In this document: positions 49,957 through 61,243 of the stretch, piece after piece
How positions within the stretch are numbered: the first letter of the stretch is position 1
How the letters are laid out: each line of letters opens with the position of its first letter
Source of the DNA: Naumovozyma dairenensis CBS 421
Lineage: Eukaryota; Ascomycota; Saccharomycetes; Saccharomycetales; Saccharomycetaceae
NCBI RefSeq assembly: GCF_000227115.2
Contig: NC_016481.1
Location: forward strand, 1,257,259 to 1,321,258
Direction: 5' to 3'
DNA length: 64,000 nt
Notes under the pieces: generated by a model
Database searches by the model: none
What the model was told of the DNA's origin: nothing
Seen by the model: only the letters and a program-made list of their open reading frames with translations
Made by a program: the position numbers and the translations under genes

Positions 49957-51470
49957 ATGTTCTTCATGTCTACTTCAAGGTCCTTTACGTTTTATGATGA
50001 CTTTAACCTTAGTTGTATTTTGTCTACCGGGTATCAATAATATAATACGTATGATGAATACAAAAGCAACTAGGTGATCAACATTGGGTTCAGAGGTATC
50101 TGTCGTCTATTATCTATTGCAAGGAAAGTTGGCTTGTGTAACTAATGAGGAAACGTTACTACGCACCATTGGCGTCGTGTTTAAGATTAAGCGAACAATC
50201 TCAATATTCACGACATGAACCCTGCGTGAGGGCCGTGTCTAAAAATAAACTATATTATTATTAAAACATATTTATTAGTGTGTATTCAATGATATCATTC
50301 TTTGAACAAATTTGCTAGTGTATTGAAACTATTATAGAGTTACTATCTCTACTTAAAGTTTCAATCGTACAGGTTACGGTAGATCCTTTTCCAGTATTTA
50401 CCTTTCATGTTCGTATACGTAGACATAAAAACAAGCGCCCTTAGCATGGTAAGCAAAAGCGATAAAGACAAAATATTTGGAGGGATGCATGTCCTGTTGT
50501 AATCTCACCCATTCTGCCAAAGGGATTCAATAGAAATCTTACATCCGAGTTACCTTGAGGGGACTGTACACTTTTTCCTTCTTGATGTACAATCAACAAT
50601 AAAGACCATTTTTTCTATCCTAGTTCGGTCATTTTGACATCATGAAGAGTATCTTCTCCATTATACTAGTAAGCTAATAGTAACCACAAGAACTCTTTTC
50701 AGCAAATTAAGTTAAATAAACCCTTCACGGGCAGGTAGACAATATTCTACTTTTAGATTTAACCTAAACTAATTCGACTCGCTTTTATATAACATACTAA
50801 AGATTATTAATGCAAAAATTTTCCCATAATTGTTCGATTTTGAAACTATGTATAGCTTTTTGGTTAATATCTTTCATAATCGTCACATCACGTATATACC
50901 TCCAGGTAGATCATTTTCTAGATTGAAACCGCAAACCGAAAGACCATATACTAAACTACGAGTAATACAATGTGTGAGTTACAAATTTATATATTTACAA
51001 TAAAGGTTCGTAAGCTCAAGTTCAGACATAAAAAGAAGAATCATCCAGAAAACTGCTGCCCAACAGTGTTAATAGAAAATATTTTAAGTCTTCTAATGAC
51101 TAACCATTGTGTTGGGACGTGAGAAATACCAAGCTTTGTGACGGCCTTTTCCTAAAATTGTACCTCCATCCGTACATTCAATAAATATATTTAACATCTT
51201 AACACCCACTAATGTTTTTTTGTAAACTCATTTTCCACTTCCTCAAAGAAACAACAACGGCCCCGCGAGAGCTGTCCCTCTTCCTAAATTTCTTCCCCGG
51301 ACAAAACTGATTAGTCGGGGTGAGCCCACACGTCCCGCCGAAGGTCCTTCTGTAGCAATCTAGAGGCTAAGAATCATCAATTCAAAAGTAATTATGAAGA
51401 AATCACTATATCTATAGTGTAATAACGAATTTCCGACAAGATACCCCAATAATAAAGAAAGTGCGCCATC
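49957..51470. promoter_or_regulatory. SMP1 3' flank / RPS6 promoter
   Basis: 1.5 kb. Near the RPS6 end two Rap1-like sites are seen (51168-51213). No gene, RNA gene or transposon remnant was recognised in the rest. Confidence 0.5.
51168..51213 (+). promoter_or_regulatory. Paired Rap1 sites of the RPS6 promoter
   Basis: CATCCGTACATT (51168-51179) is a near-consensus Rap1 site. ACACCCACTAAT (51202-51213) is a second, weaker match in the same orientation. They lie about 260-300 bases before the RPS6 ATG, the usual place in ribosomal-protein promoters. Confidence 0.55.
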
Positions 51471-52501
51471 ATGAAGGTATGTGGTTAAACGATACATTTG
51501 CGGAAAATATGATTGGAAAATATTCAGACTGAAGAACATACATGAAAGAATAATGAGGAATCATATACAACGACCATCTCACGTGAAATATTATAAGAAT
51601 TGACAGGGAACATTAAGAAGTAGAACGCTAGGATGTATACTTAAAAGAAAAGAGAATATTATTAGAAAATAAGCGGAAGAGGTTTTGATGGAAATACTCC
51701 AAAAAGTGACTTCTTTTGATGCTTTTCAATCTACCTAAAAAAATGAATTATCCTTTACTAACAAGTAGTATTCTATTATGAGTAATTTAAATACAGTTGA
51801 ACATTTCTTACCCAGTCAACGGTACACAAAAGACCATTGAAATTGACGATGAACACCGTATCCGTGTCTTCTACGACAAGAGAATCGGTCAAGAAGTTGA
51901 TGGTGAAACCGTTGGTGATGAATTCAAGGGTTACACTTTCAAGATTTCCGGTGGTAACGACAAACAAGGTTTCCCAATGAAGCAAGGTGTTTTGTTGCCA
52001 ACCAGAGTTAAGTTATTGTTGGCCAAAGGTGTCTCTTGTTACAGACCAAGACGTGCCGGTGAAAGAAAGAGAAAGTCCGTCAGAGGTGCCATTGTTGGTC
52101 CAGATTTAGCTGTCTTATCCTTAGTTATCACCAAGAAGGGTGAACAAGAATTCGAAGGTGTTACTGACTCTACTGTCGCCAAGAGATTAGGTCCAAAGAG
52201 AGCTAACAACATCAGAAAATTCTTTGGTTTATCTAAGGAAGATGATGTCCGTGACTTCGTTATCAGAAGAGAAGTTACCAAGGGTGAAAAGACTTACACC
52301 AAGGCTCCAAAGATCCAAAGATTGGTTACTCCACAAAGATTACAAAGAAAGAGACACCAAAGAGCTTTGAAGGTTAAGAACGCTCAAGCTCAAAGAGAAG
52401 CCGCTGCTGAATATGCCCAATTATTGGCTAAGAGATTAGCTGAAAGAAAGGCTGAAAAGGCTGAAATCAGAAAGAGAAGAGCTTCCTCTTTGAAGGCTTA
52501 A
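51471..52501 (+). CDS. RPS6B: RPS6 (eS6), small-subunit ribosomal protein, two exons
   Basis: Cytosolic 40S protein eS6, phosphorylated on its C-terminal serines by TORC1/Ypk3 signalling. Exon 1 is 51471-51476 (ATGAAG). The intron is 51477-51796 (320 bases, GTATGT donor, TACTAAC at 51756-51762, ACAG acceptor). Exon 2 is 51797-52501. The spliced protein has 236 residues, exactly as in S. cerevisiae, beginning [20 protein letters not shown] and ending in the phosphosite tail [10 protein letters not shown]. The intron position after codon 2 is conserved. Codon use is strongly biased, as in PGI1. The A/B paralogue choice is arbitrary and follows chromosome II-type neighbours. Confidence 0.97.
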
Positions 52502-52856
52502 GTAAATGTCATTGGAATTCACATATGTTTGTATCTTCATCTTCTTTAATTTGTATATTTCAACTTTAGTCTAATAAAGATTTCTCTATTATCATTCTTT
52601 TCAATTTTCTTCAGTATTTGTGAATAGCTACTTGTTTTTAGTATAAAACGAGATTATGAATGGTCTAAGTTGTGTATTATTATGTGGTATTGCCAAACAT
52701 CTATTCCAGTTCTGAATTCTTAAAAATTATCTGTATATAAAAGATGTTTTTATTCATTGGAGTTTTTTCTTTAGTTATTAAGATATAAAAAAGCTTATTT
52801 AATATGAAACTTAGAAACCTAAGATATTAAAATACCTGTAAACTGTGCACAATGGA
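52502..52856. other. Convergent 3' spacer RPS6 / DTR1
   Basis: 355 AT-rich bases between convergent genes. Nothing specific was seen. Confidence 0.5.
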
Positions 52857-54359
52857 TCATCTTTTGCGTTGCCTTCCTTTTCCTGTACAGATTAGATAAA
52901 TGATTAGGACAAGAGACATTATATTAACTAACCCCAGCCCCATGAAACACCATCCAACACCCATTTGATCACATAAAGTAATAATTATAGCTGAACTAAT
53001 CGCCGCACCGACGTTTCTGAAGAAACTACTGAGGGCAATCGTAGCAGCTGCTTTGTTAGTCATCAATTCAGTTAAGTATGTCATAGTTGTATTACTACAC
53101 CATGTCATCCCAAAAGCCATCAACCCGGAAAACATCAAAATCAACGCCAAATGATAATGAAATGAGATCGAGAAACCAAATCCAATACAACCTGCAGTAT
53201 TCATTAGTATTCCAAATATATGTAATACTAGTCTATATTCTAAAGGGAATGTTTCAGCTTCGTGTCTCTTTAACCACCTGGAACGTAAGTAATCAGAAAG
53301 GTGACCACCTACTTGTGATCCAACCAACATTGAGATCCCTGGGCAAACATAACAAGCACCAATCTTCAAGGGAGATAAGTGATAATCTCTTGCTAAATAA
53401 TGGGCAAATGACACACTGAAGGCATAATAATTGGTAAATAATAAAGATGTACTAACGGACGCAATCAAGACAGGAGGGCATTTAATTAATTGCCAATATG
53501 TCTTTAGCCCCGTTTTTGGTGGTTTAGGATACCTTGTTTTAAATTCATCGCTTGTGCTTCGAGGTTTTTGTAAACCAATGTCACTGAAGAAGGGCCAGCT
53601 GGGTCTCCTGGTGGTTGGTTGTTCTGAGACTAACTCGATATCTTCCACTTTTTCAGTGGTGACAGCTAAGTATTCTGTCTTTCTCCATCGTGGGTCGTAA
53701 TTTCCTACAATGCACCTTAAAGTCTCCGGCAAAAATATAATAATTGCGAAGAGCCCAATTCCAGACATTATTGCAGTAAATCCGAACAACCATCTCCAGT
53801 AATCACCCTTCATTAAAATTAAACCGGCAATGATAGGCGCAATGACTGGACCAATGTTGGGGCCCATCATAAAGTAAGCAATGGCTTTCCCTCTATGTTT
53901 TGGTGGTGTGATATCTGTTACAGTACCAGCTCCCAGTGTAATAACCGAACTGGATCCAAATGCTTGGACCACTCTCATTGCAAACAAGGCACCAATGTGA
54001 GAAGGTACAGCGGCTAAAATGACGTTAGCTGCAATCATAATACTAATTGATATGATGTAGAGTATTTTTCTTCCTCCAAAGTCTGCAAAGAGACCCCAGA
54101 ATAATGGACCTACAGAAAAAACAGCCATAAATACAGAAACCGTTGCATTGATCGTAGTACTGTTGACTTTAAATTCATTTTGTAGTAATGGAAGTGCTGG
54201 AATGTAAATGTTACCGGACATGGGTCCAAGAAACCCTATATATATAACAATGGCGAATATTAAAAATATTTGGCCCCTAGTGAAACAGGTATATGGAACG
54301 ATTTCCACTTGTTCGTTCTGAACTTCGATCTTTTCTTTCGTTTCTTCGCTCGAGCTCAT
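52857..54359 (-). CDS. DTR1: DHA1-family multidrug/dityrosine transporter (DTR1-like)
   Basis: Major facilitator of the 12-helix drug:H+ antiporter family. By position between RPS6 and FZO1 it is DTR1, which in S. cerevisiae exports bis-formyl dityrosine across the prospore membrane during spore-wall formation. The 500-residue protein is shorter than S. cerevisiae Dtr1 (572), mainly in the N-terminal tail. Motif A is GLFADFGGRKILY between helices 2 and 3. Motif C-like glycines are in YFMMGPNIGPVIAPIIAGLI. The central cytosolic loop (about 225-285) holds Ser/Thr and basic residues. The substrate is inferred from synteny only, and a QDR-type transporter would look similar. Confidence 0.82.
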   Translation of the reverse strand: MSSSEETKEKIEVQNEQVEIVPYTCFTRGQIFLIFAIVIYIGFLGPMSGNIYIPALPLLQNEFKVNSTTINATVSVFMAVFSVGPLFWGLFADFGGRKILYIISISIMIAANVILAAVPSHIGALFAMRVVQAFGSSSVITLGAGTVTDITPPKHRGKAIAYFMMGPNIGPVIAPIIAGLILMKGDYWRWLFGFTAIMSGIGLFAIIIFLPETLRCIVGNYDPRWRKTEYLAVTTEKVEDIELVSEQPTTRRPSWPFFSDIGLQKPRSTSDEFKTRYPKPPKTGLKTYWQLIKCPPVLIASVSTSLLFTNYYAFSVSFAHYLARDYHLSPLKIGACYVCPGISMLVGSQVGGHLSDYLRSRWLKRHEAETFPLEYRLVLHIFGILMNTAGCIGFGFSISFHYHLALILMFSGLMAFGMTWCSNTTMTYLTELMTNKAAATIALSSFFRNVGAAISSAIIITLCDQMGVGWCFMGLGLVNIMSLVLIIYLICTGKGRQRKR

Positions 54360-55072
54360 AATGGTTTTTCTTATTAATATCTATATATCCAAGCTTTGAA
54401 TCCTTGTAATATATAATTCCTCATGTATTATATAGAAGTTTCTTCAAATATGGAACTACATGTTTTTTATATATTTTTATATTCTTTATTTGATAATGAA
54501 AAAAATAATAATGAGTCCATGACTCTATTAGGGTTATTAGCCGTAGCGAAAGTGGCACATTTTTTTTAAGTTAACTTTCATTTTCGGAGTTTTTTCAGCC
54601 GCATCAAAATGATAATAATCTAAAAGATGTCCGGATGGCGAGGATTTGAAAGAAAGTGGTTGGGTTAAGGAAGAGGTGTTTTCTCATTCAAGACCAAAAA
54701 TAGTCACAGGAATATATCACTGCTTTGTAGGCAATATTTTAAGCCTTCGATTTCAAAAACATTTGAAGTTGATAACTAGAATTTCATATAGTACTTTGTA
54801 TTACGCACCTATGTAGATTATAAAGCTCTCATAAAAGACTTCTTTATGGATCGATAGTGGCCCTAAAATATATCATTCACCGTTTAGGTAGTATGGCTCG
54901 CCTTTAAAATGAAAAATAAAACAAGTAGAAGCGATTACTCCTTTCAACACTTTTTGATATGTAAAGGATTCGTAAATGATATTTATTGAATAAGGATAAT
55001 AATAATAATATACAGTTTTAATGTTGCAATTGCCTTAACATTTGGAGAGTACGTAGTATATACGTTTGCCAA
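54360..55072. promoter_or_regulatory. DTR1 promoter / NOG1 3' flank
   Basis: 713 AT-rich bases. No mid-sporulation element or other site was convincingly recognised, and there is no gene. Confidence 0.45.
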
Positions 55073-57016
55073 CTAACGGAAATCAGTCTTACCAACACCA
55101 CGCTTACCACTAAACAAGTGCTTCAACAAAGATACACTTTCATGTCTATCAGATTCACCTTGTCTAGCCATTCTATTTCTTTCCCTTCTTTGTAGTTTTT
55201 GTATTCTATCCGCCTTAGATCTCATTGAACCGTCAGCAACACCGTCAAGTAATCTATCAGATTGTCTTAACTTAGTACCGTTAGCATTAATAGAAGCAGC
55301 ACCTTCTTGGTCACCGAAAACAACATCAGCACCAGATTCAACATATCTATTTTTACGAGCGGCCATACTTTGCTTATCTTGTAATGATGTCATATCATGA
55401 CCCAGTGTAGCCATATGTTCTTCCATCTTACCGAAGGACTTCGATAGTTTAGAACGTGGCATAATAGCCTTATTCTTAAGAGATTTTCTGTTTCTTGCCT
55501 CAGCAATCATAGTCTTTTGTCTGTTTCTAATCCAATTGGCCTTAGATTTGATATCATCAACTTCATCTGCTTCGAAACCTTCAAAAGTTTCTTCTTCATC
55601 GTCGGAATTATAGAAACCCTCTGCTTCTAATCTTTCTTCTTCCTCCTCTAAAGCTTGTAATTTAGCAGCGATTTCTGGGTCCAAGAAATCGTAGACATTC
55701 TTACCATCCAAAATTTCAGGCATAACGTCATTTTTCCATTCATCATCCTCAAGTAGATATTTATCTTTTAAGTTAATATTGAAAACACCAGCACCACCGT
55801 TTTCAGCTTCAATTTCTCTGGCCAATTTTCTTCTGTTTGGATCTTCTGGATCATATCTTTTATTATTCTTTACAGAATCTGGAATGAATGGAGTTCTTTG
55901 AATATCATCTCTAGCTTGGGGTTGAGCAACATGAATCTTGTTCAAAACGTTATTAATTCTAGCTTGAGATTTCAATTTATTTTCAATTCTTGAAGCTAAC
56001 AATTTTTCACAAGCTTTATTTCTAACTTCCATTACGTTTTCTTCCAAATGACAAGATGAAGTCATAACTTCGACACCTGGAGTTTCATAAATAGATTTCA
56101 ACAAAGTAGCACGTTCTTCATCTAAATCTTCTGGACGAATAATATCAGTTTTGTTAATAACAACCATAACGGACTTGTTAGCGAATAATGGCTTGATAGA
56201 ATGGAATAATTTAACTTGAGCTTCAATAGTGAAACCACATTGTTCTGAAATATCCATGAAATATAAGACACAAGAACGTAAATGAGCAATAGCGTAAATA
56301 GATTGCATTTCAATGTTATTCATTTCTTCAGTTGGTCTATCCAAGATACCAGGAGTATCAATAGCTTGGAACCTTAAATATTTATAATCGAAATGACCCA
56401 CATATAAAGATTTGGTAGTGAAAGCGTATGGTTGAACTTCCACATCTGCCTTAGTGATACATCTTAAGAAAGAGGATTTACCAACATTTGGATAACCACA
56501 AATTAAAAGGGTTCTGGTGTTTGGATCGATGGATGGTAATCTACCAATATGTTGACGGACTTGTTCCAAATAAGCTAGAGGATCTTTCAATTTCTTGACG
56601 ATGGTAGCCATTCTACCCAATGCAGCCCTTTTCAATTGTTTACATTGGAATAAAGATTGACCAAACTTCAATAATCTGATATAATCTCTAGCGACTTGTT
56701 CTACTAATGATTTAGCTCTGGATACTGCAGCTAAGGAAATCTTATAATGATTCTTTTCGTATAAAGTATCCATTAAGTCTCTATGGAATGGATGAACATC
56801 GTTAATATTTGGGAAACCTTTAATAATATCATCGAATTTTTCAACGAACCCTTCACCTGTAAATTTAACTTTACGCATGTAGAAGGCTCTAATTCTGGTG
56901 ATTTTGAAACCAGGTCTGATAACAGTTGGAGTCTTTCTTTGAGTTCTGTTGAGAACAATATCCAGTAAATCATTGGCAGGTGCCACGGTTGGGATATCTT
57001 TCCACGATAGTTGCAT
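55073..57016 (-). CDS. NOG1: NOG1, nucleolar GTPase of 60S biogenesis
   Basis: Essential nucleolar GTPase. Its C-terminal tail threads the peptide exit tunnel of pre-60S particles, and its release by Drg1 allows maturation. The 647-residue length is exactly that of the family. Visible GTPase motifs are G1 GYPNVGKSS (174-182), G3 DTPGILDR (about 219-226) and G4 NKTD (about 290-293). The helical N-domain starts MQLSWKDIPTVAPANDLLDI. The C-terminal half is acidic and then basic (EEEEERLEAEGFYNSDDEEE, then repeated Arg/Lys segments). In S. cerevisiae it is YPL093W. The promoter carries PAC and RRPE elements. Confidence 0.98.
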   Translation of the reverse strand: MQLSWKDIPTVAPANDLLDIVLNRTQRKTPTVIRPGFKITRIRAFYMRKVKFTGEGFVEKFDDIIKGFPNINDVHPFHRDLMDTLYEKNHYKISLAAVSRAKSLVEQVARDYIRLLKFGQSLFQCKQLKRAALGRMATIVKKLKDPLAYLEQVRQHIGRLPSIDPNTRTLLICGYPNVGKSSFLRCITKADVEVQPYAFTTKSLYVGHFDYKYLRFQAIDTPGILDRPTEEMNNIEMQSIYAIAHLRSCVLYFMDISEQCGFTIEAQVKLFHSIKPLFANKSVMVVINKTDIIRPEDLDEERATLLKSIYETPGVEVMTSSCHLEENVMEVRNKACEKLLASRIENKLKSQARINNVLNKIHVAQPQARDDIQRTPFIPDSVKNNKRYDPEDPNRRKLAREIEAENGGAGVFNINLKDKYLLEDDEWKNDVMPEILDGKNVYDFLDPEIAAKLQALEEEEERLEAEGFYNSDDEEETFEGFEADEVDDIKSKANWIRNRQKTMIAEARNRKSLKNKAIMPRSKLSKSFGKMEEHMATLGHDMTSLQDKQSMAARKNRYVESGADVVFGDQEGAASINANGTKLRQSDRLLDGVADGSMRSKADRIQKLQRRERNRMARQGESDRHESVSLLKHLFSGKRGVGKTDFR

Positions 57017-57131
57017 TTTGCTTAGATGGGTTGGTAGTATGCGATTATTAGAAAAGATAAGAAAAGTCCGACCTATTATCTTCTATTGAAATCTTCCACC
57101 TTTAAGTATAGAACTGATGAAGAAATAGTAA

Positions 57132-57141
57132 GCGATGAGAT
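57132..57141 (+). promoter_or_regulatory. PAC motif of NOG1
   Basis: GCGATGAGAT, an exact match to the PAC element bound by Dot6/Tod6, 116-125 bases upstream of the NOG1 ATG. PAC marks ribosome-biogenesis genes in yeasts. Confidence 0.8.
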
Positions 57142-57200
57142 TGATTTATAGAGGAAATATACGTGAGATGAGATGAGATGAGCTATAAAAATTAAAAGGT

Positions 57201-57211
57201 TGAAAAATTTT
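57201..57211 (+). promoter_or_regulatory. RRPE motif of NOG1
   Basis: TGAAAAATTTT, an exact match to the ribosomal RNA processing element (Stb3 target), 60 bases from the PAC element. The PAC plus RRPE pair is the signature of the ribosome-biogenesis regulon. Confidence 0.8.
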
Positions 57212-58627
57212 CGTTTTTTTTTTTTTTGAAAAATTAAAAGTCAAAAACAATCGCGGGGGACGGCGCGTCACAATGTTTTTGAGCGACATTATATGTATTT
57301 GTGTCGTTTTTCTAAGCGTCAGGGAGACGTCGCATCGCCCTTAATATACTCCATTAAATTGAATATTTTGCCTACATGGAAATAGAAGAGAGAAAAACTG
57401 TTAGAGAATTGCTTGTCTAAAAAAAAGTATATATTATCATTAGTGTCATGCAAATGGCTAGAATATGAATAATACCTTAGTCTGGTGCACCGTTGTTGTT
57501 ATTCTATTGTAAAACACACAGAAGATTATAGATTACAATGAACTATTTTTTTTTTATTTGGGTATTTTTACGCCTGAAAGCAAAAACCAAAAACGCTCGG
57601 TGTCGATATAGCACTATGGCCACGCAGGTCTCTCTCTCCTTCTACTGAGAGTTGTTGGGGTTATTCGTGTTGTTATTGTGTTTATTGTTTACTTAATCGT
57701 TATTTAGTAGCGAATAAGTTGACCCACTACGTGTACTTGTTGTGAGGTATTTACATATTCAATGAGAGTCATTCTACTCTTCTATCCTATTATATTGTCC
57801 ATTTATATATTCCACCAGCGGTTCAATTGAAGACGTTTAACCGGACTACATACACTCACTCATACAAGGGCAAAACTTGTATTCAGCTAATACTACTCCA
57901 TACTTAAGTAAATAAACAGACGTAGTTTGTAGAGCAACCAAATCAACCTCACAAGATTTACATTGAAAATTTTGAAACTGTCTAATTCTTAAACTTTGAT
58001 ATCAGCCAGGTCTGATTTTATCATTAAAATTAAATATATTGTAAGTAGGAAAGTAAATATAAACAATATTTTTACGAGTCAAAAAAGAACAGAGGAATGA
58101 ATATTGTTGATAAACAAAATGAGAAGACAGTGTCACGGTGTTGGAAATGGTAATTATTTACCAGATATGTCCCTGTGGGGACACTCTGCTCCTCTCCCTC
58201 TTATAGGTGAAAGTAATATCTAATTATGTACAATATATATGGAAGAAAAACCCTCGCTTATATACTTATTAAGTTTAACAGGACATCACATGACATCGGG
58301 TTATACAACATGATTTTATTGACGTATTAAATTCCAAACAAATATAGATAGAAGTTGTACCTTCTATCCCACATTTAATATCTAACCAGGGAAAAGAAGG
58401 CTCTGTATATTACCAGCCTTAATCTTTGGGCAGTGGCCATTTAATTTCAACGTAAAGCCTTGTATATGAGCGTAGACATCTTGTTAAATTTAAAGCCCGA
58501 AATGTTATTGGATCAAAATTCGGTAAGCTTATAAATTATATCTAAGGAAGGAAGATTTCACAATGACTAATCTATCGTATACTAGATATCCAACTGCCAC
58601 AGAAAAGGATAAGCACAAGTACGAGCA

Positions 58628-61243
58628 ATGTCTCAAAATACCAAAATTACTGTCGATAATAAACAGGAGAAGGAGACCGATGACGAACACCAATCTTGGC
58701 CTGGGCATAACGATGATGCTCTTGACGACAATACTACCTTAGCACCATCAACGATATCTTACTCAAGAAATGATGGTACATTCACAACGAATGCTAATGA
58801 TAATGAAACACTATGTGAAAATACCGCAACTTCGTGGCAAAGAGGAACTGGTCACTTACCACAAACGATGTCCCGTTCTAAGGATAAAATGATATCATCC
58901 CAGTTAAGCCAATGGAATTATAATCATAATAAGACTATGTTAAAACGAGGCATCTTACAAACACGGGATATATTACATGAACTAGAAGATGAAAATGATA
59001 CACGTCCTATATTTGTAATACATAATGACCCAAGGAATAAAACTGGCGAAAATCAACTACATATTTTGAATTTACATGTCAAATTAGATGGGAATTACTC
59101 AAGGAAAGATCAAAAAGATAGTTTTGGCTTAGATAAACAATCCATTTCTAGATTATTTAAATCACAAGTAGAAAAGGCTTTGAATCATTTAGGGTCCTTG
59201 GATAAAAGAGTGGATGATGTTTCATCAAAAGTGTTCATCACTGGTGATGTCAATACGGGGAAATCGACATTTTGTAATTCTCTATTGAAAAAGCATGTTT
59301 TACCTGAAGATCAATTACCATGTACCAATGTATTTTGTGAGATTTTAGAAGCAAGGGAGAATTCAAATATCGAAGAAGTGCATGCAATATTACTTTCACA
59401 GGCACCCACCGTGAAAGATGCAAATGTGGTGTATAACATTAAAAATAGAACCACATATGAAATATATCCATTAAATGAATTATCGGAGTTAGTAGAGAAA
59501 AGTGACAGGTATTCCCTTCTAAAAGTATATATTAAAGATGATAAAAGACCAGCTGAACAAAGTTTATTGAGAAACGGTACAGTCGACATTTCATTAATTG
59601 ATTCTCCCGGTTTGAATATGGACTCTATACAGACGGCAGAGGTTATGGCAAGACAAGAAGAAATTGATTTAGTGATATTCGTTGTAAATGCTGAAAATCA
59701 ATTGACTTTATCAGCAAAAGAATTTATTACCTTAGCTTCAAGAGAGAAAAAGCTAATGTTTTTTGTAGTAAAAAAATTTGATAAAATCAAAGATAAGGAC
59801 CGTTGCAAGAAATTAATTCTGAAACAAATTCAAGAATTATCACCAGAAACATACAAAAGTGCCAATGAATTCATTCATTTCATATCGAGTTATGATGATG
59901 AAAATATACCTTCTTCAGGTCAAGGAGGAGATCCGAATGATTCAGATAACGATAATGATAGTGATATTGACGATTTCCCCAATAATAATGACCCAGATTT
60001 TGATCACCTTGAAGATTCATTACGTAATTTTGTCTTGAAAAGAAGATCAATGTCAAAATTACTGCCCGCAAAAACATTCATTTGTAAACTTTTATCTGAT
60101 GTGGAAACTTTAAGTTCATCAAACATGAAGATATATCAGGATGAACAAAATGAAATAAAGAAGAAATTAAAGGAATTAGAACCTGAATTAGTGGAAGCCA
60201 AATCTCATTGTAATAACGTCACACTAAACGTCGATAAACTAGTAGAAGACGTTGTAAATGAAACCTACGAGTATACCAATAATGCAATATCACAATGTTT
60301 GATTATATCACCCGAAAAGTACCCTAAATACCAAGGATTATCAAAAATATATGACTTCATATTTGCTACAGAACAATTCATCAAAAACCAAATTATCCAA
60401 AGTGTTGAAAGAAGTGAATCATTTGCAATAAAAAGAACTGAAGAAAGTGTTCAAAATATTAATAATCTTGGGAAGCAACAATTAGGAGACGATTTTATGT
60501 CTAACCGTCAATTTAATAGTGAATTAATGTTTACTCGCAGATCTGATGTAACGATTCGACAATTATCATCACCTTTACATATTGTTGATTTATTTGCACC
60601 TTCATGGGAAAGTTTTATCCATTACTTAAGTTGGGGTCTTTTCAATGGTCGTCCGCAGATTGAGACAATCGAAAATAAGCAAAGTGATATGAACTCAAAG
60701 GGAACATTAAGTACAGCCCTAGGTTTGAAGGATTATCCACTAGTACAATATTGGACGAAACCGTCATTGTTGTTTACATCAAAAGTCCCAGCATTAGTTG
60801 TTTATTCATTTGGAGGAGCCAAGATAGTAGGTAATTTAATTATTAATGGGATAACGACATTCTCATGGAGAACCCTGGGACAAGTTTCTGGTTCCATATT
60901 AGTTATTACTTCGTTATTAGGTGTTGCGTACTTTATCCACGACCTTCCTAGAGCATTGCCATTGAATATATCTTCCAAGTACAAAACTAAATTAGAAAAT
61001 TTAGATTATATCCGTAATAATTCTGATAGAATTTCCAAAGAAGTTCGTAATGTTCTCAAGATTCCAACGAGAGAAATTCTTCGTTCATGTCAATTGGTTA
61101 TGGATAAGAAAGAAGGCAATAAGAGGGAGCTAGAAAGAACCCAAGAGGACAACAAGATATCGTACAATTTCTTTCATAAACTGTCAGAAAGAGCAACATC
61201 ACAACGTGCAATTGTGGAAAGTATTAATCTCGAGGTAGATTAA
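58628..61243 (+). CDS. FZO1: FZO1, mitofusin GTPase
   Basis: Dynamin-like GTPase of the mitochondrial outer membrane that tethers and fuses mitochondria with Ugo1 and Mgm1. The 871-residue protein (S. cerevisiae 855) has a hydrophilic N-terminus and G1 GDVNTGKST at 206-214. The G2-region threonine is in LPCTNVFCE. G3 is DSPGLN at about 328-333, and G4-like KKFDK is at about 380. An acidic Asp/Asn-rich insert lies at about 435-460. The heptad-repeat regions follow, with two adjacent membrane segments at about 715-780 (SKVPALVVYSFGGAKIVGNL and SGSILVITSLLGVAYFI) and a C-terminal coiled coil. In S. cerevisiae it is YBR179C. Confidence 0.97.
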   Translation: MSQNTKITVDNKQEKETDDEHQSWPGHNDDALDDNTTLAPSTISYSRNDGTFTTNANDNETLCENTATSWQRGTGHLPQTMSRSKDKMISSQLSQWNYNHNKTMLKRGILQTRDILHELEDENDTRPIFVIHNDPRNKTGENQLHILNLHVKLDGNYSRKDQKDSFGLDKQSISRLFKSQVEKALNHLGSLDKRVDDVSSKVFITGDVNTGKSTFCNSLLKKHVLPEDQLPCTNVFCEILEARENSNIEEVHAILLSQAPTVKDANVVYNIKNRTTYEIYPLNELSELVEKSDRYSLLKVYIKDDKRPAEQSLLRNGTVDISLIDSPGLNMDSIQTAEVMARQEEIDLVIFVVNAENQLTLSAKEFITLASREKKLMFFVVKKFDKIKDKDRCKKLILKQIQELSPETYKSANEFIHFISSYDDENIPSSGQGGDPNDSDNDNDSDIDDFPNNNDPDFDHLEDSLRNFVLKRRSMSKLLPAKTFICKLLSDVETLSSSNMKIYQDEQNEIKKKLKELEPELVEAKSHCNNVTLNVDKLVEDVVNETYEYTNNAISQCLIISPEKYPKYQGLSKIYDFIFATEQFIKNQIIQSVERSESFAIKRTEESVQNINNLGKQQLGDDFMSNRQFNSELMFTRRSDVTIRQLSSPLHIVDLFAPSWESFIHYLSWGLFNGRPQIETIENKQSDMNSKGTLSTALGLKDYPLVQYWTKPSLLFTSKVPALVVYSFGGAKIVGNLIINGITTFSWRTLGQVSGSILVITSLLGVAYFIHDLPRALPLNISSKYKTKLENLDYIRNNSDRISKEVRNVLKIPTREILRSCQLVMDKKEGNKRELERTQEDNKISYNFFHKLSERATSQRAIVESINLEVD

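Larger units (their letters stand above)
57017..58627. promoter_or_regulatory. Divergent region NOG1 / FZO1
   Basis: 1.6 kb. The NOG1 side has exact PAC and RRPE elements and four tandem GATGA units (57164-57182). The rest, toward FZO1, shows no recognised gene or RNA. Confidence 0.5.
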
